Shown: positions 29,618 through 37,044 of the stretch, piece by piece
Layout: each line of letters begins with the position of its first letter
How positions within the stretch are numbered: the stretch's first letter is position 1
Virus record (IMG/VR): IMGVR_UViG_3300042907_001080
Location: 124,001-188,000 of that record
DNA: 64,000 bases
Reading direction: 5' to 3' (one strand)
Source of the DNA: a virus
Program-made: the position numbers and the translations under genes
The notes under the pieces: generated by a model
The model's input: only the letters and a program-made list of their open reading frames with translations
Database searches by the model: none
Told to the model about the DNA's origin: nothing

Positions 29618-30260
29618 CAGCAGTTTCTTCTACCTTTTTAACTTTTTTAACAGTGGGATCGAGTTCTTCCGCTTCTTTGCGTAATCTTGCTGCTTCTTTA
29701 TACATAGCATCAGCTTGGCTACGATATGATTTTGCTAGATCCTTGTCAGTTAGTACAGCATCGGTTGCGGCCTGCGCTCGTATAGGAGCAGGTATATCTG
29801 AATCTACCGCAGGAATCGTATCATTTACTGTGGCTGCATTTTTAACTTCAGCTTTAGCAGACGGAGCACCTGCTACAAATGTGCATAGATCATCTACGGT
29901 GCAGTTTTTCTGTTCTGCTATCAGCGTGTTAAGATTAGCCAACAGCACAGTATCGTTGGTAGTAGGTGTCATCATTACAGCATCTGTGGCTACTTTAATC
30001 AATCTGCCATCTGCTTGCATGGCCCGCAACATAGGTCTACCATCCGGGAATGGGCGTATGTGCATGATTTCGCCAAACTCAAATGCATCCTGCGCTTGTT
30101 CTGTTTCTACCAAAGTCATAATCGAATCATGATATTGATCTGGCAGTTGAGCTACAGGTAATACTAGAGCCATGTTTGACTCTCCGGGCAACGTTCTAAA
30201 CACTACCAATACCTTGGCACCTGTGTTTTGAATTCTACCTATGTGTTTAAGGCTTTTCAT
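29610..30260 (-). CDS. Conserved phage protein with long helical C-terminus
   Basis: A 216-residue protein. The N-terminal half is a beta-rich domain (IGRIQNTGAKVLVVFRTLPGE, HIRPFPDGRPMLRAM) and looks like a conserved marine T4-like phage family. The C-terminal third is charged and helical (SYRSQADAMYKEAARLRKEAEEL), probably a coiled coil. No enzymatic motif. It directly abuts the next gene upstream with no gap, implying one operon of small late-type proteins. Confidence 0.78.
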   Translation of the reverse strand: MKSLKHIGRIQNTGAKVLVVFRTLPGESNMALVLPVAQLPDQYHDSIMTLVETEQAQDAFEFGEIMHIRPFPDGRPMLRAMQADGRLIKVATDAVMMTPTTNDTVLLANLNTLIAEQKNCTVDDLCTFVAGAPSAKAEVKNAATVNDTIPAVDSDIPAPIRAQAATDAVLTDKDLAKSYRSQADAMYKEAARLRKEAEELDPTVKKVKKVEETADA

Positions 30261-30500
30261 TTAGGCTTCCTTTTTAGATACAGCTTCAAGGAAGGAATTT
30301 AGTTTGTTGAAACTTTTACCAACTGCTTCCAATTCTGCTGCTTTGAACGCTCCTCTGCTTGTTGCAACTTCGATGATATTTTTTACGGCTAACAGATCGC
30401 TGATATTTAAATCAGGACCTTGTGCTGCAGGTGCTTCTGTTGCCGCAGGCGCTGCTTGGGCTGGTGTCTCTACGACTTGATCTTTAACTTCTTCTGACAT
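30261..30500 (-). CDS. Small acidic phage protein
   Basis: 79 residues from ATG 30500, chosen for AAGGAG nine bases upstream. The N-terminal half is Ala/Pro/Glu-rich and probably disordered; the C-terminal half (LLAVKNIIEVATSRGAF) is helical. It overlaps the upstream gene by one base. Function unknown; it resembles small conserved proteins of cyanophage-like genomes. Confidence 0.72.
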   Translation of the reverse strand: MSEEVKDQVVETPAQAAPAATEAPAAQGPDLNISDLLAVKNIIEVATSRGAFKAAELEAVGKSFNKLNSFLEAVSKKEA

Positions 30501-30769
30501 TAGTTTCTCCTTAGATGTGGGCATGCAAGCATGAAATAGGTTAATTCTTTTTGATCTTCAAAACCTACGAAATGCGAAGATCTTAAATTTCCACTCTGGT
30601 CTAGAGCAGGTTTTTTGCAGATATAATATCTGCCCTTGAGTTTGACTTTGATCCAATCTTCGATGCCTTCAAATATTTCAGATTCTGAAATATTCAATTC
30701 AGTGAAATGTGGGGCCACAGTCTTCAGCTTTCGCTGTTGTAGTACGTCCATTGGATTAAGGTCAAACAT
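30500..30769 (-). CDS. Conserved phage protein, function unknown
   Basis: An 89-residue protein with the conserved-looking blocks KGRYYICKKPALD and SHFVGFEDQKELTYFMLACPHL. A late-type box (TATAAATA) lies only eight bases before the ATG and no ribosome site is visible, so translation from a nearly leaderless mRNA or from the internal Met at residue 7 is possible. I recognise it as a family seen in T4-like cyanophages, without known function. Confidence 0.75.
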   Translation of the reverse strand: MFDLNPMDVLQQRKLKTVAPHFTELNISESEIFEGIEDWIKVKLKGRYYICKKPALDQSGNLRSSHFVGFEDQKELTYFMLACPHLRRN

Positions 30770-30777
30770 AGTGAAAA

Positions 30778-30785
30778 TATTTATA
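30778..30785 (-). promoter_or_regulatory. Late promoter TATAAATA (minus strand)
   Basis: An exact T4-type late octamer reading on the minus strand, located between the stop of the gene at 30794 and the start at 30769. Only eight bases separate it from the ATG, so an mRNA starting at the usual distance would have almost no leader. Confidence 0.55.
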
Positions 30786-30793
30786 CAGGGGGA

Positions 30794-31192
30794 TTACTCG
30801 GGGGTAGATTCTTGGCTAAGTCTTTTACTCATGGCTCGATTGTGTCCTAGCTTTCTAACATCTCCACTAAGAAGATATAACTCAAATGCAGCTTTTTCTT
30901 TCATTACTATAATGTGTTTTTTATTAACAAAGAAAGGAGAATCAATGTAGTTATCTAACCAAAGCAGCACCTGCGGAGTGAATGCAAATTCTTTGGGAAA
31001 TTCTATTTTGTAGGTTTTAATTTTGGCATATTTCTCAATGAATTCGAGAGCCTGTTCAGTTAATCTTAAACCACCTTGATCTTTTTTCCTAAAACTCCAC
31101 CACCATACAGCTTTGTAGTCTTTGATGTTTTTTTCATTAACCGGTAATTCTGCTGCCTGCAAGAACGCCTTGGTGTAGGCATCTTTGTTCAT
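30794..31192 (-). CDS. Conserved phage protein, function unknown
   Basis: 132 residues from ATG 31192, which is placed directly at the end of the upstream gene (stop at 31194-31196). Helical, basic, with WWWSFRKKDQGGLRLTEQALEFI, suggestive of a small nucleic-acid-associated helical domain, but no recognised motif. It is in the same late-type operon as its neighbours. Confidence 0.72.
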   Translation of the reverse strand: MNKDAYTKAFLQAAELPVNEKNIKDYKAVWWWSFRKKDQGGLRLTEQALEFIEKYAKIKTYKIEFPKEFAFTPQVLLWLDNYIDSPFFVNKKHIIVMKEKAAFELYLLSGDVRKLGHNRAMSKRLSQESTPE

Positions 31193-31193
31193 G

Positions 31194-31478
31194 TCATTTA
31201 ATCTCTTCACCTGCAGTGAGTTTATATACAGCAAAGTCTTTGGTCTTGAACAATCGATTTAATTTCTTTGCCAGATTATGTGCATGACCTGGATTTGAAA
31301 ATGAGACTTTTTTATATTTTGGTCCGGGATAGCTGGCTACCAAACTACCGCTCTTGAGATTGAAAGGTTGGCCGTTATAGAACACAGCCCAGATAGCTTC
31401 TGAATCGAGAATTTGCTCAACCTTGTAGGTTTCTTTGTTAGCATATTCTAAAAGAATTTTAGGTTTGGGTCTACTCAT
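31194..31478 (-). CDS. Conserved phage protein, function unknown
   Basis: A 94-residue basic protein with the blocks AIWAVFYNGQPFNLK and YPGPKYKKVSFSNPGHAHNLAKKLN, the latter resembling conserved cyanophage hypothetical proteins. It is preceded by AGGA and a TATAAATA late box 27 bases upstream. The fold is probably small alpha/beta. No catalytic motif seen. Confidence 0.76.
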   Translation of the reverse strand: MSRPKPKILLEYANKETYKVEQILDSEAIWAVFYNGQPFNLKSGSLVASYPGPKYKKVSFSNPGHAHNLAKKLNRLFKTKDFAVYKLTAGEEIK

Positions 31479-31505
31479 ATACGTGTTCCTAATTAACCAC
31501 GTATA

Positions 31506-31513
31506 TATTTATA
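31506..31513 (-). promoter_or_regulatory. Late promoter TATAAATA (minus strand)
   Basis: An exact T4-type late octamer in the 40-base gap between the genes at 31519 and 31478. The distance to the ATG (27 bases) and the AGGA ribosome site between fit a functional late promoter. Confidence 0.68.
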
Positions 31514-31518
31514 TCTTT

Positions 31519-31767
31519 TTAGAACTTGCCGCCGTCGAATTTTACGTCTATTTGAGTGGTTGATTCTTTGATTGCTGCCAGCATTTGATGTATTTCGCCC
31601 ACAGTCTTGCTTAGTTTAGCAGACATGAGTGCCAGTTCTGTGGTCAGATCACGTGCTTCTTGTAAACTAATGCGTATTTCTTTTTGTTGACTGCGTTCAG
31701 CTACTTGAATTCTCTGCAACAGTTTCTGTATAGTGGGCAGTGTATCTGGTAGATTATTTTGCAACAT
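31519..31767 (-). CDS. Small coiled-coil phage protein
   Basis: An 82-residue, almost entirely helical protein with heptad-like spacing of Leu/Ile (LQRIQVAERSQQKEIRISL, LTTELALMSAKLSKTV). Soluble. It overlaps the upstream gene by 14 bases. Probably an oligomerising structural or accessory protein; function unknown. Confidence 0.72.
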   Translation of the reverse strand: MLQNNLPDTLPTIQKLLQRIQVAERSQQKEIRISLQEARDLTTELALMSAKLSKTVGEIHQMLAAIKESTTQIDVKFDGGKF

Positions 31768-32230
31768 TAGCCAATACCTGTTTCATTTCTAATTCTGTTT
31801 TGAACGGACCTTTATATGGATATCGTTCCAGTGTGATTTTTTTTGGACAAAAACTTTTAACCCATCCTTTGTCAAATTTTATACAGTAGTAACCTGCACA
31901 GTATAGACTCTTGGAATCGCTGCTCTTGGTGAATAGCGGCAGTTTCTTACGAATATCAAACATGGCATTGTGAGGTTCGGCACTGGTGGAGTATCCATGA
32001 ACCTCATTAGGTAGAGCTGTGTCGGCTTCCTTGACAATTTTTACTGTGAAAAACTTTTTACCAAACTGACGAGTTAGACTGTCTTTGGTTTCGTAAATTT
32101 TCACACCCGACTCGTTGCTCATAAAAAATCTATTGTCGTCGTCTTTTCTCAGAGTGGCAATCTTCTCACCGTTCTCCTCTACGATCCAAAATTTATTTGC
32201 TATGATAGGTTTAGCATGTATATCTGTCAT
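31754..32230 (-). CDS. Conserved phage protein, function unknown
   Basis: A 158-residue protein opening with a beta-hairpin-rich segment (FWIVEENGEKIATLRKDDDNRFFMSN) and ending with CAGYYCIKFDKGWVKSFCPKKITLERYPYKGPF. Four Cys are present without a regular metal-binding spacing. It overlaps the 5' nuclease gene by four bases, so it is translated with it and may serve DNA metabolism. No known family name recalled. Confidence 0.74.
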   Translation of the reverse strand: MTDIHAKPIIANKFWIVEENGEKIATLRKDDDNRFFMSNESGVKIYETKDSLTRQFGKKFFTVKIVKEADTALPNEVHGYSTSAEPHNAMFDIRKKLPLFTKSSDSKSLYCAGYYCIKFDKGWVKSFCPKKITLERYPYKGPFKTELEMKQVLANVAK

Positions 32231-33213
32231 TGTGTATACCTCGCATTAAGTGGTTCTGCATAACTCTGTGCCTGATCAGCAATCTTTTTCAAGTCCCACA
32301 AATTACAGAACTTGATCAATCTTATACCTACTTGACTCACATTCTTTTGTTCGGCGGTTGCAGTAGAAATGGTATTTGTAATTATTTCTTTGATGTTATC
32401 TGGCTGATGACTTAGATCAATCAGTCGACGATTGCGTTCATAATCTTCTAAGACTCTATGTTCTTTGCCTTCGTGATCGGACCATCTCTGTAACATGAGA
32501 TTGTTCCACGCAAATCCTTTGCTTTTACGATCTTCGAACGCTTCACTAAGACCCACTTTTTTGCTTGTGCCTTTAGTACGCACACCTGGATACGCTGAGA
32601 AGACATTATCACTGGTATCACCACGCATGCATTTTTCGAACAACAGCCATTCTGGGTTAGGTGCAGGCTTAGGCTCTTGTGTTTTTTTGTCAATGATGGG
32701 CTTGCCTTTGTCATCAAAAATTCCTTTGTCAGTGATAACATGTTCCATAACACCATTGTATTGTGTGACATTGGGTGCAATCAATTGAACGAAGTCTGTG
32801 TCTGTGCTGATGATCACATGTTTGTCATTTGGATGTGTTTGTATCCACCCTGCAATTAAATCATCAGCTTCTAGTTGCGGATTTTGCAAAACAGTGCAGT
32901 TAGTCTTTTCTGCAATAAATTCTTTGAACGTGTCAAATGCTTCCCAGAAGATTTTGTCTTCTTCTTGTTCTTTTTCTGTGTGTGCGGCACGAGCATCTGA
33001 ACGATTACGCTTGTAAGGAGCATAGTAGTCCTTGCGCCACGATCTACCCTCTAAACAGAAGATAACATGACTACCTTCGAACTGCTGCCATGCTTTGCGA
33101 ATACTGTTTAATGTGATGTGAAATGCCATGCCTAGTTTGATATCAGCGTCACCGTTGATAACGTGACGAGCACGAAAGAATGTGTTTGCTGTATCAACTA
33201 AGATATAATTCAT
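32227..33213 (-). CDS. rnh: FEN-type 5'-3' exonuclease / RNase H
   Basis: 328 residues, close to T4 RNase H (about 305). Metal-site acidic residues of the FEN/5' nuclease family are visible: D7 in LVDTAN, EADD at 115-118, STDTD at 136-140 and GDTSDN at 198-203. The last block starts the helix-hairpin-helix region (AYPGVRTKGT). The T4 enzyme removes RNA primers and flaps from lagging-strand fragments, and this protein very likely does the same for the gp43/gp44/gp45 replisome. It is in an operon with small conserved proteins. Confidence 0.88.
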   Translation of the reverse strand: MNYILVDTANTFFRARHVINGDADIKLGMAFHITLNSIRKAWQQFEGSHVIFCLEGRSWRKDYYAPYKRNRSDARAAHTEKEQEEDKIFWEAFDTFKEFIAEKTNCTVLQNPQLEADDLIAGWIQTHPNDKHVIISTDTDFVQLIAPNVTQYNGVMEHVITDKGIFDDKGKPIIDKKTQEPKPAPNPEWLLFEKCMRGDTSDNVFSAYPGVRTKGTSKKVGLSEAFEDRKSKGFAWNNLMLQRWSDHEGKEHRVLEDYERNRRLIDLSHQPDNIKEIITNTISTATAEQKNVSQVGIRLIKFCNLWDLKKIADQAQSYAEPLNARYTQ

Positions 33214-33650
33214 AGATTATCTTTCTTCACTGTTTTAATATCAATTACGCCTGTGTTTACAGGACCGCCGAAATCGCCATCGACTACTACATTGGCACAC
33301 AGTTCACGGAACCAACGATCTATAATTTCTTCGTCTTTGTCTCCGTCCTCACCATATCCCTCTTGCTTTAATTTTAACACAAAAAGGTCGTTCCAGTCAA
33401 GCTCAAAAAAGCCATTACGAACATTATCTTTGTTGACATGTGTTTCGATTACGCCTACCCACGGTTCTTTTTTACGTGTTGCACGTTCTTTTGGAGATAA
33501 TTTGGCCTGTGCCTCTGCTTCTGTAGCACGTTCGGCAGCTTCAGTGGCTGCTTTGGCTGTTTCAGAGGCTTGTGCTGCAATGCCTATTGATCGTTCTGCT
33601 TCTGCTCTGATCTTGTCAATACCAAATAATTTTTCAATCCATTTATTCAT
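33210..33650 (-). CDS. Conserved phage protein with N-terminal coiled coil
   Basis: About 146 residues from ATG 33650; the adjacent ATG 33653 overlaps the queE stop as ATGA, and GGGGA lies upstream. An Ala/Glu-rich helical segment (AEAERSIGIAAQASETAKAA) is followed by KKEPWVGVIETHVNKDNVRNGFFELDWNDLFV and a terminal beta region. The central block is strongly reminiscent of a conserved cyanophage family of unknown role. The internal spacing suggests a virion or DNA-metabolism accessory protein. Confidence 0.74.
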   Translation of the reverse strand: MNKWIEKLFGIDKIRAEAERSIGIAAQASETAKAATEAAERATEAEAQAKLSPKERATRKKEPWVGVIETHVNKDNVRNGFFELDWNDLFVLKLKQEGYGEDGDKDEEIIDRWFRELCANVVVDGDFGGPVNTGVIDIKTVKKDNL

Positions 33651-34504
33651 CATGTTCCCCATTCATTTTTAAACAATGGCACCTGCAATCTGTCTGAATA
33701 TCTCAGTCCATGTTTCATTGCCAGTTCTGCTACTCTGCGGTTATTTAGTGTGTATACACTTTCAACCCCGCCCACAGGCATGAGATAAACATTACCAGTG
33801 AAACCTTCTGCACGATAGATATCCACAGCTTCTAGAGCTTCTTCTGCATCACCTTCAGTGGCCACTACTAATTTGAGATATACATGACCAGCTTCTTGAT
33901 ATTCACAGACTATGTCTGGGCGTATAGCTTCACTAGGCTGTTCTCCTGAACAACTGAGTTTGGCACTGACCGAGAATGTAACTTCTCTACTGGCAAAAGG
34001 AGGATTCTGTGCCCATTCTTGTAGATATTTTTTAAACTCCGGAGTTAGCTTTTGAGTACCGTTGGTTTCAAAAGTAATTTCTTTAAGACCTGTCATACTC
34101 AGATGATTCAACAGATCCGGATAAGCACGTTGCCAACCTAACAACGGTTCACCGCCAGTGATAACCAAGTGTTCATCTTCCCAACGCTTGTAAGGTAATA
34201 TTTCCATGATGCGTTCTGCAATCGCATCAGTTGTTAGCATGGGCGAAAGATCTTTGAATCTAGGATCCCAGCTGGCATAGCTATCACAACCTGTGCTTAC
34301 TAATGGTAAGTCTTGATATTTAAAAAACTTCTTAATATCGGCCGCAATAAAATCACGCTCCTTGCTTTGTTCACCACGTGACATACCAAAGCCGTCACAA
34401 GTAAAGTTACATCCAAACGTGCGTAAGAACACACTAGGGACACCCATATATCGGCCTTCGCCTTGTATGCTGTAAAAAAGTTCTGCTATTTTTATTTTGC
34501 TCAT
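33650..34504 (-). CDS. queE: 7-carboxy-7-deazaguanine synthase (QueE-like radical SAM)
   Basis: A 284-residue protein. FYSIQGEGRYMGVPSVFLR at residues 10-28 is the QueE signature, and VITGGEPLL is the SAM-binding element. QueE rearranges 6-carboxy-tetrahydropterin to 7-carboxy-7-deazaguanine. The cluster Cys are C32 and C36 (GCNFTC), but the third Cys with its following Asp appears only at C73 (TGCDSYASW). The usual CX3CX2C is therefore opened by a ~36-residue insert. Start has no ribosome site; a sigma70-like -10 lies five bases upstream. With folE, the QueD-like gene and the DpdA-like gene it defines a deazaguanine pathway. Confidence 0.88.
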   Translation of the reverse strand: MSKIKIAELFYSIQGEGRYMGVPSVFLRTFGCNFTCDGFGMSRGEQSKERDFIAADIKKFFKYQDLPLVSTGCDSYASWDPRFKDLSPMLTTDAIAERIMEILPYKRWEDEHLVITGGEPLLGWQRAYPDLLNHLSMTGLKEITFETNGTQKLTPEFKKYLQEWAQNPPFASREVTFSVSAKLSCSGEQPSEAIRPDIVCEYQEAGHVYLKLVVATEGDAEEALEAVDIYRAEGFTGNVYLMPVGGVESVYTLNNRRVAELAMKHGLRYSDRLQVPLFKNEWGT

Positions 34505-34509
34505 AGTTT

Positions 34510-34538
34510 ATTATACACTCTTTTTTTGTAATTGCCAA
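34510..34538 (-). promoter_or_regulatory. Sigma70-like promoter before queE, possibly leaderless
   Basis: On the minus strand TTGGCA (34533-34538) and TATAAT (34510-34515) are separated by exactly 17 bases. The -10 ends five bases before the queE ATG and no ribosome site is present, so a transcript would begin at or within a base or two of the start codon. It lies over the 3' end of the small gene at 34511-34675. Confidence 0.5.
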
Positions 34539-34675
34539 GAGCCATTGCCCTGATCTAGCCATTCTAATGTGTCGCCTTCGCCCCAACCTTGCAGATCCAA
34601 TACTTCCTGTGGTATTGGCATAATGAGATCACCAGTATCGGGATCTTCTTCAAGAGTAACTGTCCATCGAGTCAT
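34511..34675 (-). CDS. Small AbrB/SpoVT-like protein (54 residues)
   Basis: A 54-codon gene whose ATG overlaps the upstream stop (ATGA). The product starts MTRWTVTLEEDPDTGDLIMP and continues with an IPQEVLDLQGWGEGDTLEW block and a short C-terminal strand. This resembles the swapped-hairpin AbrB/SpoVT DNA-binding fold (strand, I/VP.E, GDxLxW). I recall very similar short proteins in T4-like phages. A DNA-binding or antitoxin-like role is inference from fold resemblance. Confidence 0.72.
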   Translation of the reverse strand: MTRWTVTLEEDPDTGDLIMPIPQEVLDLQGWGEGDTLEWLDQGNGSWQLQKKSV

Positions 34676-34854
34676 GTTATCATTCCTGGTTGTGATCTAC
34701 GCTTACGACATTCTTGTTTTACTTCATTAGGAACATCAGGATGCCATTCGGATATACTGCAATCGTATACCTTATATTCTGGCACGTCTACTTGAGAAAG
34801 AAAGAGAATCCAAAGCACACAGGCAACAACAAACCCAATGATGTATTTCTTCAT
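34672..34854 (-). CDS. Small membrane-anchored protein
   Basis: 60 residues from ATG 34854, which overlaps the upstream stop. MKKYIIGFVVACVLWILFLSQV is a single N-terminal hydrophobic segment, either an uncleaved anchor or a signal peptide, followed by a short polar domain with two Cys (VYDCSISEW, QECRKRR) that could form a disulfide outside the cytoplasm. Function unknown. Confidence 0.72.
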   Translation of the reverse strand: MKKYIIGFVVACVLWILFLSQVDVPEYKVYDCSISEWHPDVPNEVKQECRKRRSQPGMIT

Positions 34855-35057
34855 ATTCTGTCGCTTAACAATATTTTGCACAGCATGGCATCATGTTCGT
34901 GATAAAATTTAAATGTCATTTGATCTGTTTCTGGATGACTAGTGTATCGATCGCCTGGCAAGCCAAAGTGTTCCAACACCATGGCACAGGTTTCATTCCA
35001 CCAAAATCCAGTTTGTTCTTTTTTCCAAGGAACTAAAATTGTTTTTAGATCAGACAC
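34851..35057 (-). CDS. Conserved small phage protein
   Basis: 68 residues starting at GTG, with the block GFWWNETCAMVLEHFGLPGDRYTSHPETDQMTF. The pattern suggests a short alpha/beta domain; nothing catalytic is visible. Its stop overlaps the next start. I believe related proteins occur in cyanophages. Confidence 0.65.
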   Translation of the reverse strand: MSDLKTILVPWKKEQTGFWWNETCAMVLEHFGLPGDRYTSHPETDQMTFKFYHEHDAMLCKILLSDRI

Positions 35058-35067
35058 AATATCTCAC

Positions 35068-35445
35068 TCATTTTTTATAATTACCTTTTTCTGGAATAAC
35101 ATGTCTGACACCGCCTGTGGGGTCTTCCATGTCACCTTTGCGTCGAGGAATCAAATGAACATGTGGATACGGCACAGTCTGTCCAGCAGCTTCGCCCCAA
35201 TTAAGGCCAATATTGAATCCATCCCACTCACCATTTTTAACCTTTGCCTGCCCTACTCTCAGAGCATCAGCAAAACAATCTTCAATAACTCCCACAGCTG
35301 AATATTTAGGCACAAACAACAAGTGACCGTCTGTTACAGGATACTTGTCTTTAAAAACAACCACATGAAAGTCGTCTTGTACAACATCGTTCCATGGTGC
35401 CTGCCCTGCATCACGTGCATCGTCTAACGAATAATGTAAGTTCAT
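35068..35445 (-). CDS. HIT-family nucleotide-binding protein
   Basis: A 125-residue HIT-like protein. The N-terminal part has KYPVTDGHLLFVPK, as in HIT domains, and the catalytic strand is TVPYPHVHLIPRR. The usual H-x-H-x-H triad reads Y93-P-H95-V-H97, so the first His is Tyr while the central (nucleophilic) His and the third are kept. HIT proteins hydrolyse or transfer nucleotides. AAGGAA precedes the ATG. It lies in the nucleotide-modification region; a dinucleotide or nucleoside-phosphoramidate hydrolase role is possible. Confidence 0.8.
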   Translation of the reverse strand: MNLHYSLDDARDAGQAPWNDVVQDDFHVVVFKDKYPVTDGHLLFVPKYSAVGVIEDCFADALRVGQAKVKNGEWDGFNIGLNWGEAAGQTVPYPHVHLIPRRKGDMEDPTGGVRHVIPEKGNYKK

Positions 35446-35669
35446 CGTTTATATTCCTTTCTTTCTGTAGGTAGGTCATCTTCTCGTACAACAAACTCAC
35501 GGCCGCCTAGACTGCCTGCAAATGCTTTAGTGCGTTCCATATAAACTAATCGTAGTTTAAGAGTTTGAAATGCAACATCTAAAAATGCCTTGGGCTTATA
35601 ACCTAGAACATGCATATCAAAATCTTTACCTGCGTCAGTGCAATGAACTTTAATCTTAGAATCGATCAT
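35442..35669 (-). CDS. Conserved small phage protein
   Basis: 75 residues from ATG 35669, which overlaps the phosphoribosyltransferase stop (ATGA). It has KVHCTDAGKDFDMHVLGYKPKAFLDVAF and a charged C-terminus. Its coupling to the phosphoribosyltransferase suggests a shared task, but no motif reveals it. Confidence 0.66.
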   Translation of the reverse strand: MIDSKIKVHCTDAGKDFDMHVLGYKPKAFLDVAFQTLKLRLVYMERTKAFAGSLGGREFVVREDDLPTERKEYKR

Positions 35670-36205
35670 TTTGTCCACCAATCTTCCCAAGGAAAATCAA
35701 TCCATACATCCTTCTCTGCCTTGTTAACTTCCATGCCAACGAAATCCATCTTAACATTGCACTTGCTGGCGAGATTATCTACTAACACAGCAAATTTAAC
35801 ATTGTTATTCCACACTTCTTCCCAGGCTGGATCATCTGGAAAGCAACCACTTGGCCAATCTTTCATGATCCAGTTAAGTGTGGTGCCTTGATCGTTGATA
35901 TCATCTACAATTAAAATGTTTTTAAAAGCAGTATCGCTATCAACTGCACGATCCTTGGACAACGGTCCTAGAGCATCTTCAGCCATCCATAAATTACTCT
36001 CCGGACCAATCTCACTATCTCGTAGACTTACATTGAGAGTATGTAACGGAATATTAAAATATTGACTGATCATAACAGCAGGAATCAATCCCCCTCGAGT
36101 AATTCCTACAATATAATCGGGCCTCCACGTTCCTATAGCAAGCTCTCTACAAATCTTGCCGACTAGTCCGGTTACTTCATGCTGGTTGATTTTGAGTTTG
36201 TTCAT
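35666..36205 (-). CDS. Phosphoribosyltransferase
   Basis: A 179-residue type I PRTase. DYIVGITRGGLIPAVMIS forms the N-terminal binding strand and loop, and ILIVDDINDQGTTL at residues 97-110 is the PRPP-binding motif. The overall layout resembles xanthine/hypoxanthine-guanine type enzymes that join purine bases to PRPP. AAGGA precedes the ATG. In this context it may salvage guanine-type bases for nucleotide supply, or recycle bases released by base exchange in DNA; the second is speculation. Confidence 0.82.
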   Translation of the reverse strand: MNKLKINQHEVTGLVGKICRELAIGTWRPDYIVGITRGGLIPAVMISQYFNIPLHTLNVSLRDSEIGPESNLWMAEDALGPLSKDRAVDSDTAFKNILIVDDINDQGTTLNWIMKDWPSGCFPDDPAWEEVWNNNVKFAVLVDNLASKCNVKMDFVGMEVNKAEKDVWIDFPWEDWWTK

Positions 36206-36644
36206 TTCTATCCTTGAGATATTGTTCGTGTTGTATCCATTTGTTGTTGACTAAAAATCCCCATTCACGTTTATGCGGGCCAGGCATGAATAGGGTCCAA
36301 GCAGTTATTCCAGGTTGAAGTTCGATGCGATGATAGCTATTAGAACCACAAATACGGAAGTGACCAGGACCCCGCCAATGCTTGGTCTCTCCAATCATTT
36401 GGCCATTTTCGAAATTAGGAGTATATTCATAGTATCCACCTTTTAGTATCAGTGTAGCATAGGGCCACGGATGATCATGAACATCGTCAGGATCACCTTT
36501 GAGGAATTTATGTAAAAATACGTTGAATGGAAAACGATCTCTTTCTTTCAAGAAGAGATAATACCGTTCGAGATACGGTTCGTTATTAACACGATCATAA
36601 ATGATACGCTTGCGGCCCAGTCGTTCAAGCAGTTTCAAAAACAT
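36177..36644 (-). CDS. Cupin-fold protein
   Basis: A 155-residue protein with the cupin-like metal block DPDDVHDHPWPYATLILKGGYYEY and a later HRIEL / TLFMPGPHKREWGF. The two His near the start and the later His could bind a metal. It overlaps genes on both sides. Cupins cover many functions (isomerases, dioxygenases, sugar epimerases), so only the fold is assigned. Confidence 0.74.
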   Translation of the reverse strand: MFLKLLERLGRKRIIYDRVNNEPYLERYYLFLKERDRFPFNVFLHKFLKGDPDDVHDHPWPYATLILKGGYYEYTPNFENGQMIGETKHWRGPGHFRICGSNSYHRIELQPGITAWTLFMPGPHKREWGFLVNNKWIQHEQYLKDRNEQTQNQPA

Positions 36645-37044
36645 TATTAACTTCTTCCTTGAGATATCTTATCAGTTCTTTATCTGTGGGCGATACACTA
36701 TAATTGTTCTTGTAAAAAATCTCATAGCTGTCGCTGCCGTATTTTCCAATGCCATATAACATTGTAGCATCATTTCCGTCCCAAGTCAAATAGTCTTGAC
36801 TCATTCTAATCAATCGAGTATAACGAACATTAACCATTCCGAGTGGTTGGATTATGCTTTTGACAAACTCTTCGTCTGCTTGTAGCAATGCCAGTGCTGT
36901 AGGAAACCAATATAGAAATTCTGGCAGAGTGGTCTTCACAGCTTTGCGACCAGTTTGATTTAACATAATTACCCCAACAAAATGCTGCCAAGCATTGTCA
37001 ACTTGTTGTTGCACCATTAGATCGTCACGTAGAGGTTTAATCAT
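36625..37044 (-). CDS. MBD4-like HhH-GPD DNA glycosylase
   Basis: A 139-residue protein that reads closely like the glycosylase domain of MBD4. Matching blocks are FVGVIMLNQTGRKAV, FPTALALLQAD, IIQPLGM, then the helix-hairpin-helix LYGIGKYGSDSYEIF (residues 96-110), and SPTDKELIRYL with D121 as candidate catalytic Asp. MBD4 removes T or U opposite G. No Lys sits in the bifunctional position and no Fe-S Cys cluster is present. The protein is a bare catalytic domain with no methyl-CpG module. It lies within the DNA-modification gene block. The family call is mine by motif comparison. Confidence 0.76.
   Translation of the reverse strand: MIKPLRDDLMVQQQVDNAWQHFVGVIMLNQTGRKAVKTTLPEFLYWFPTALALLQADEEFVKSIIQPLGMVNVRYTRLIRMSQDYLTWDGNDATMLYGIGKYGSDSYEIFYKNNYSVSPTDKELIRYLKEEVNNVFETA

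Noticed and set aside
29653-30132. 159-codon plus-strand frame opposite the gene at 29610
   Set aside because: Ser/Ala-rich antisense product of an Ala/Glu/Lys-rich gene, without start signals or neighbours on that strand.
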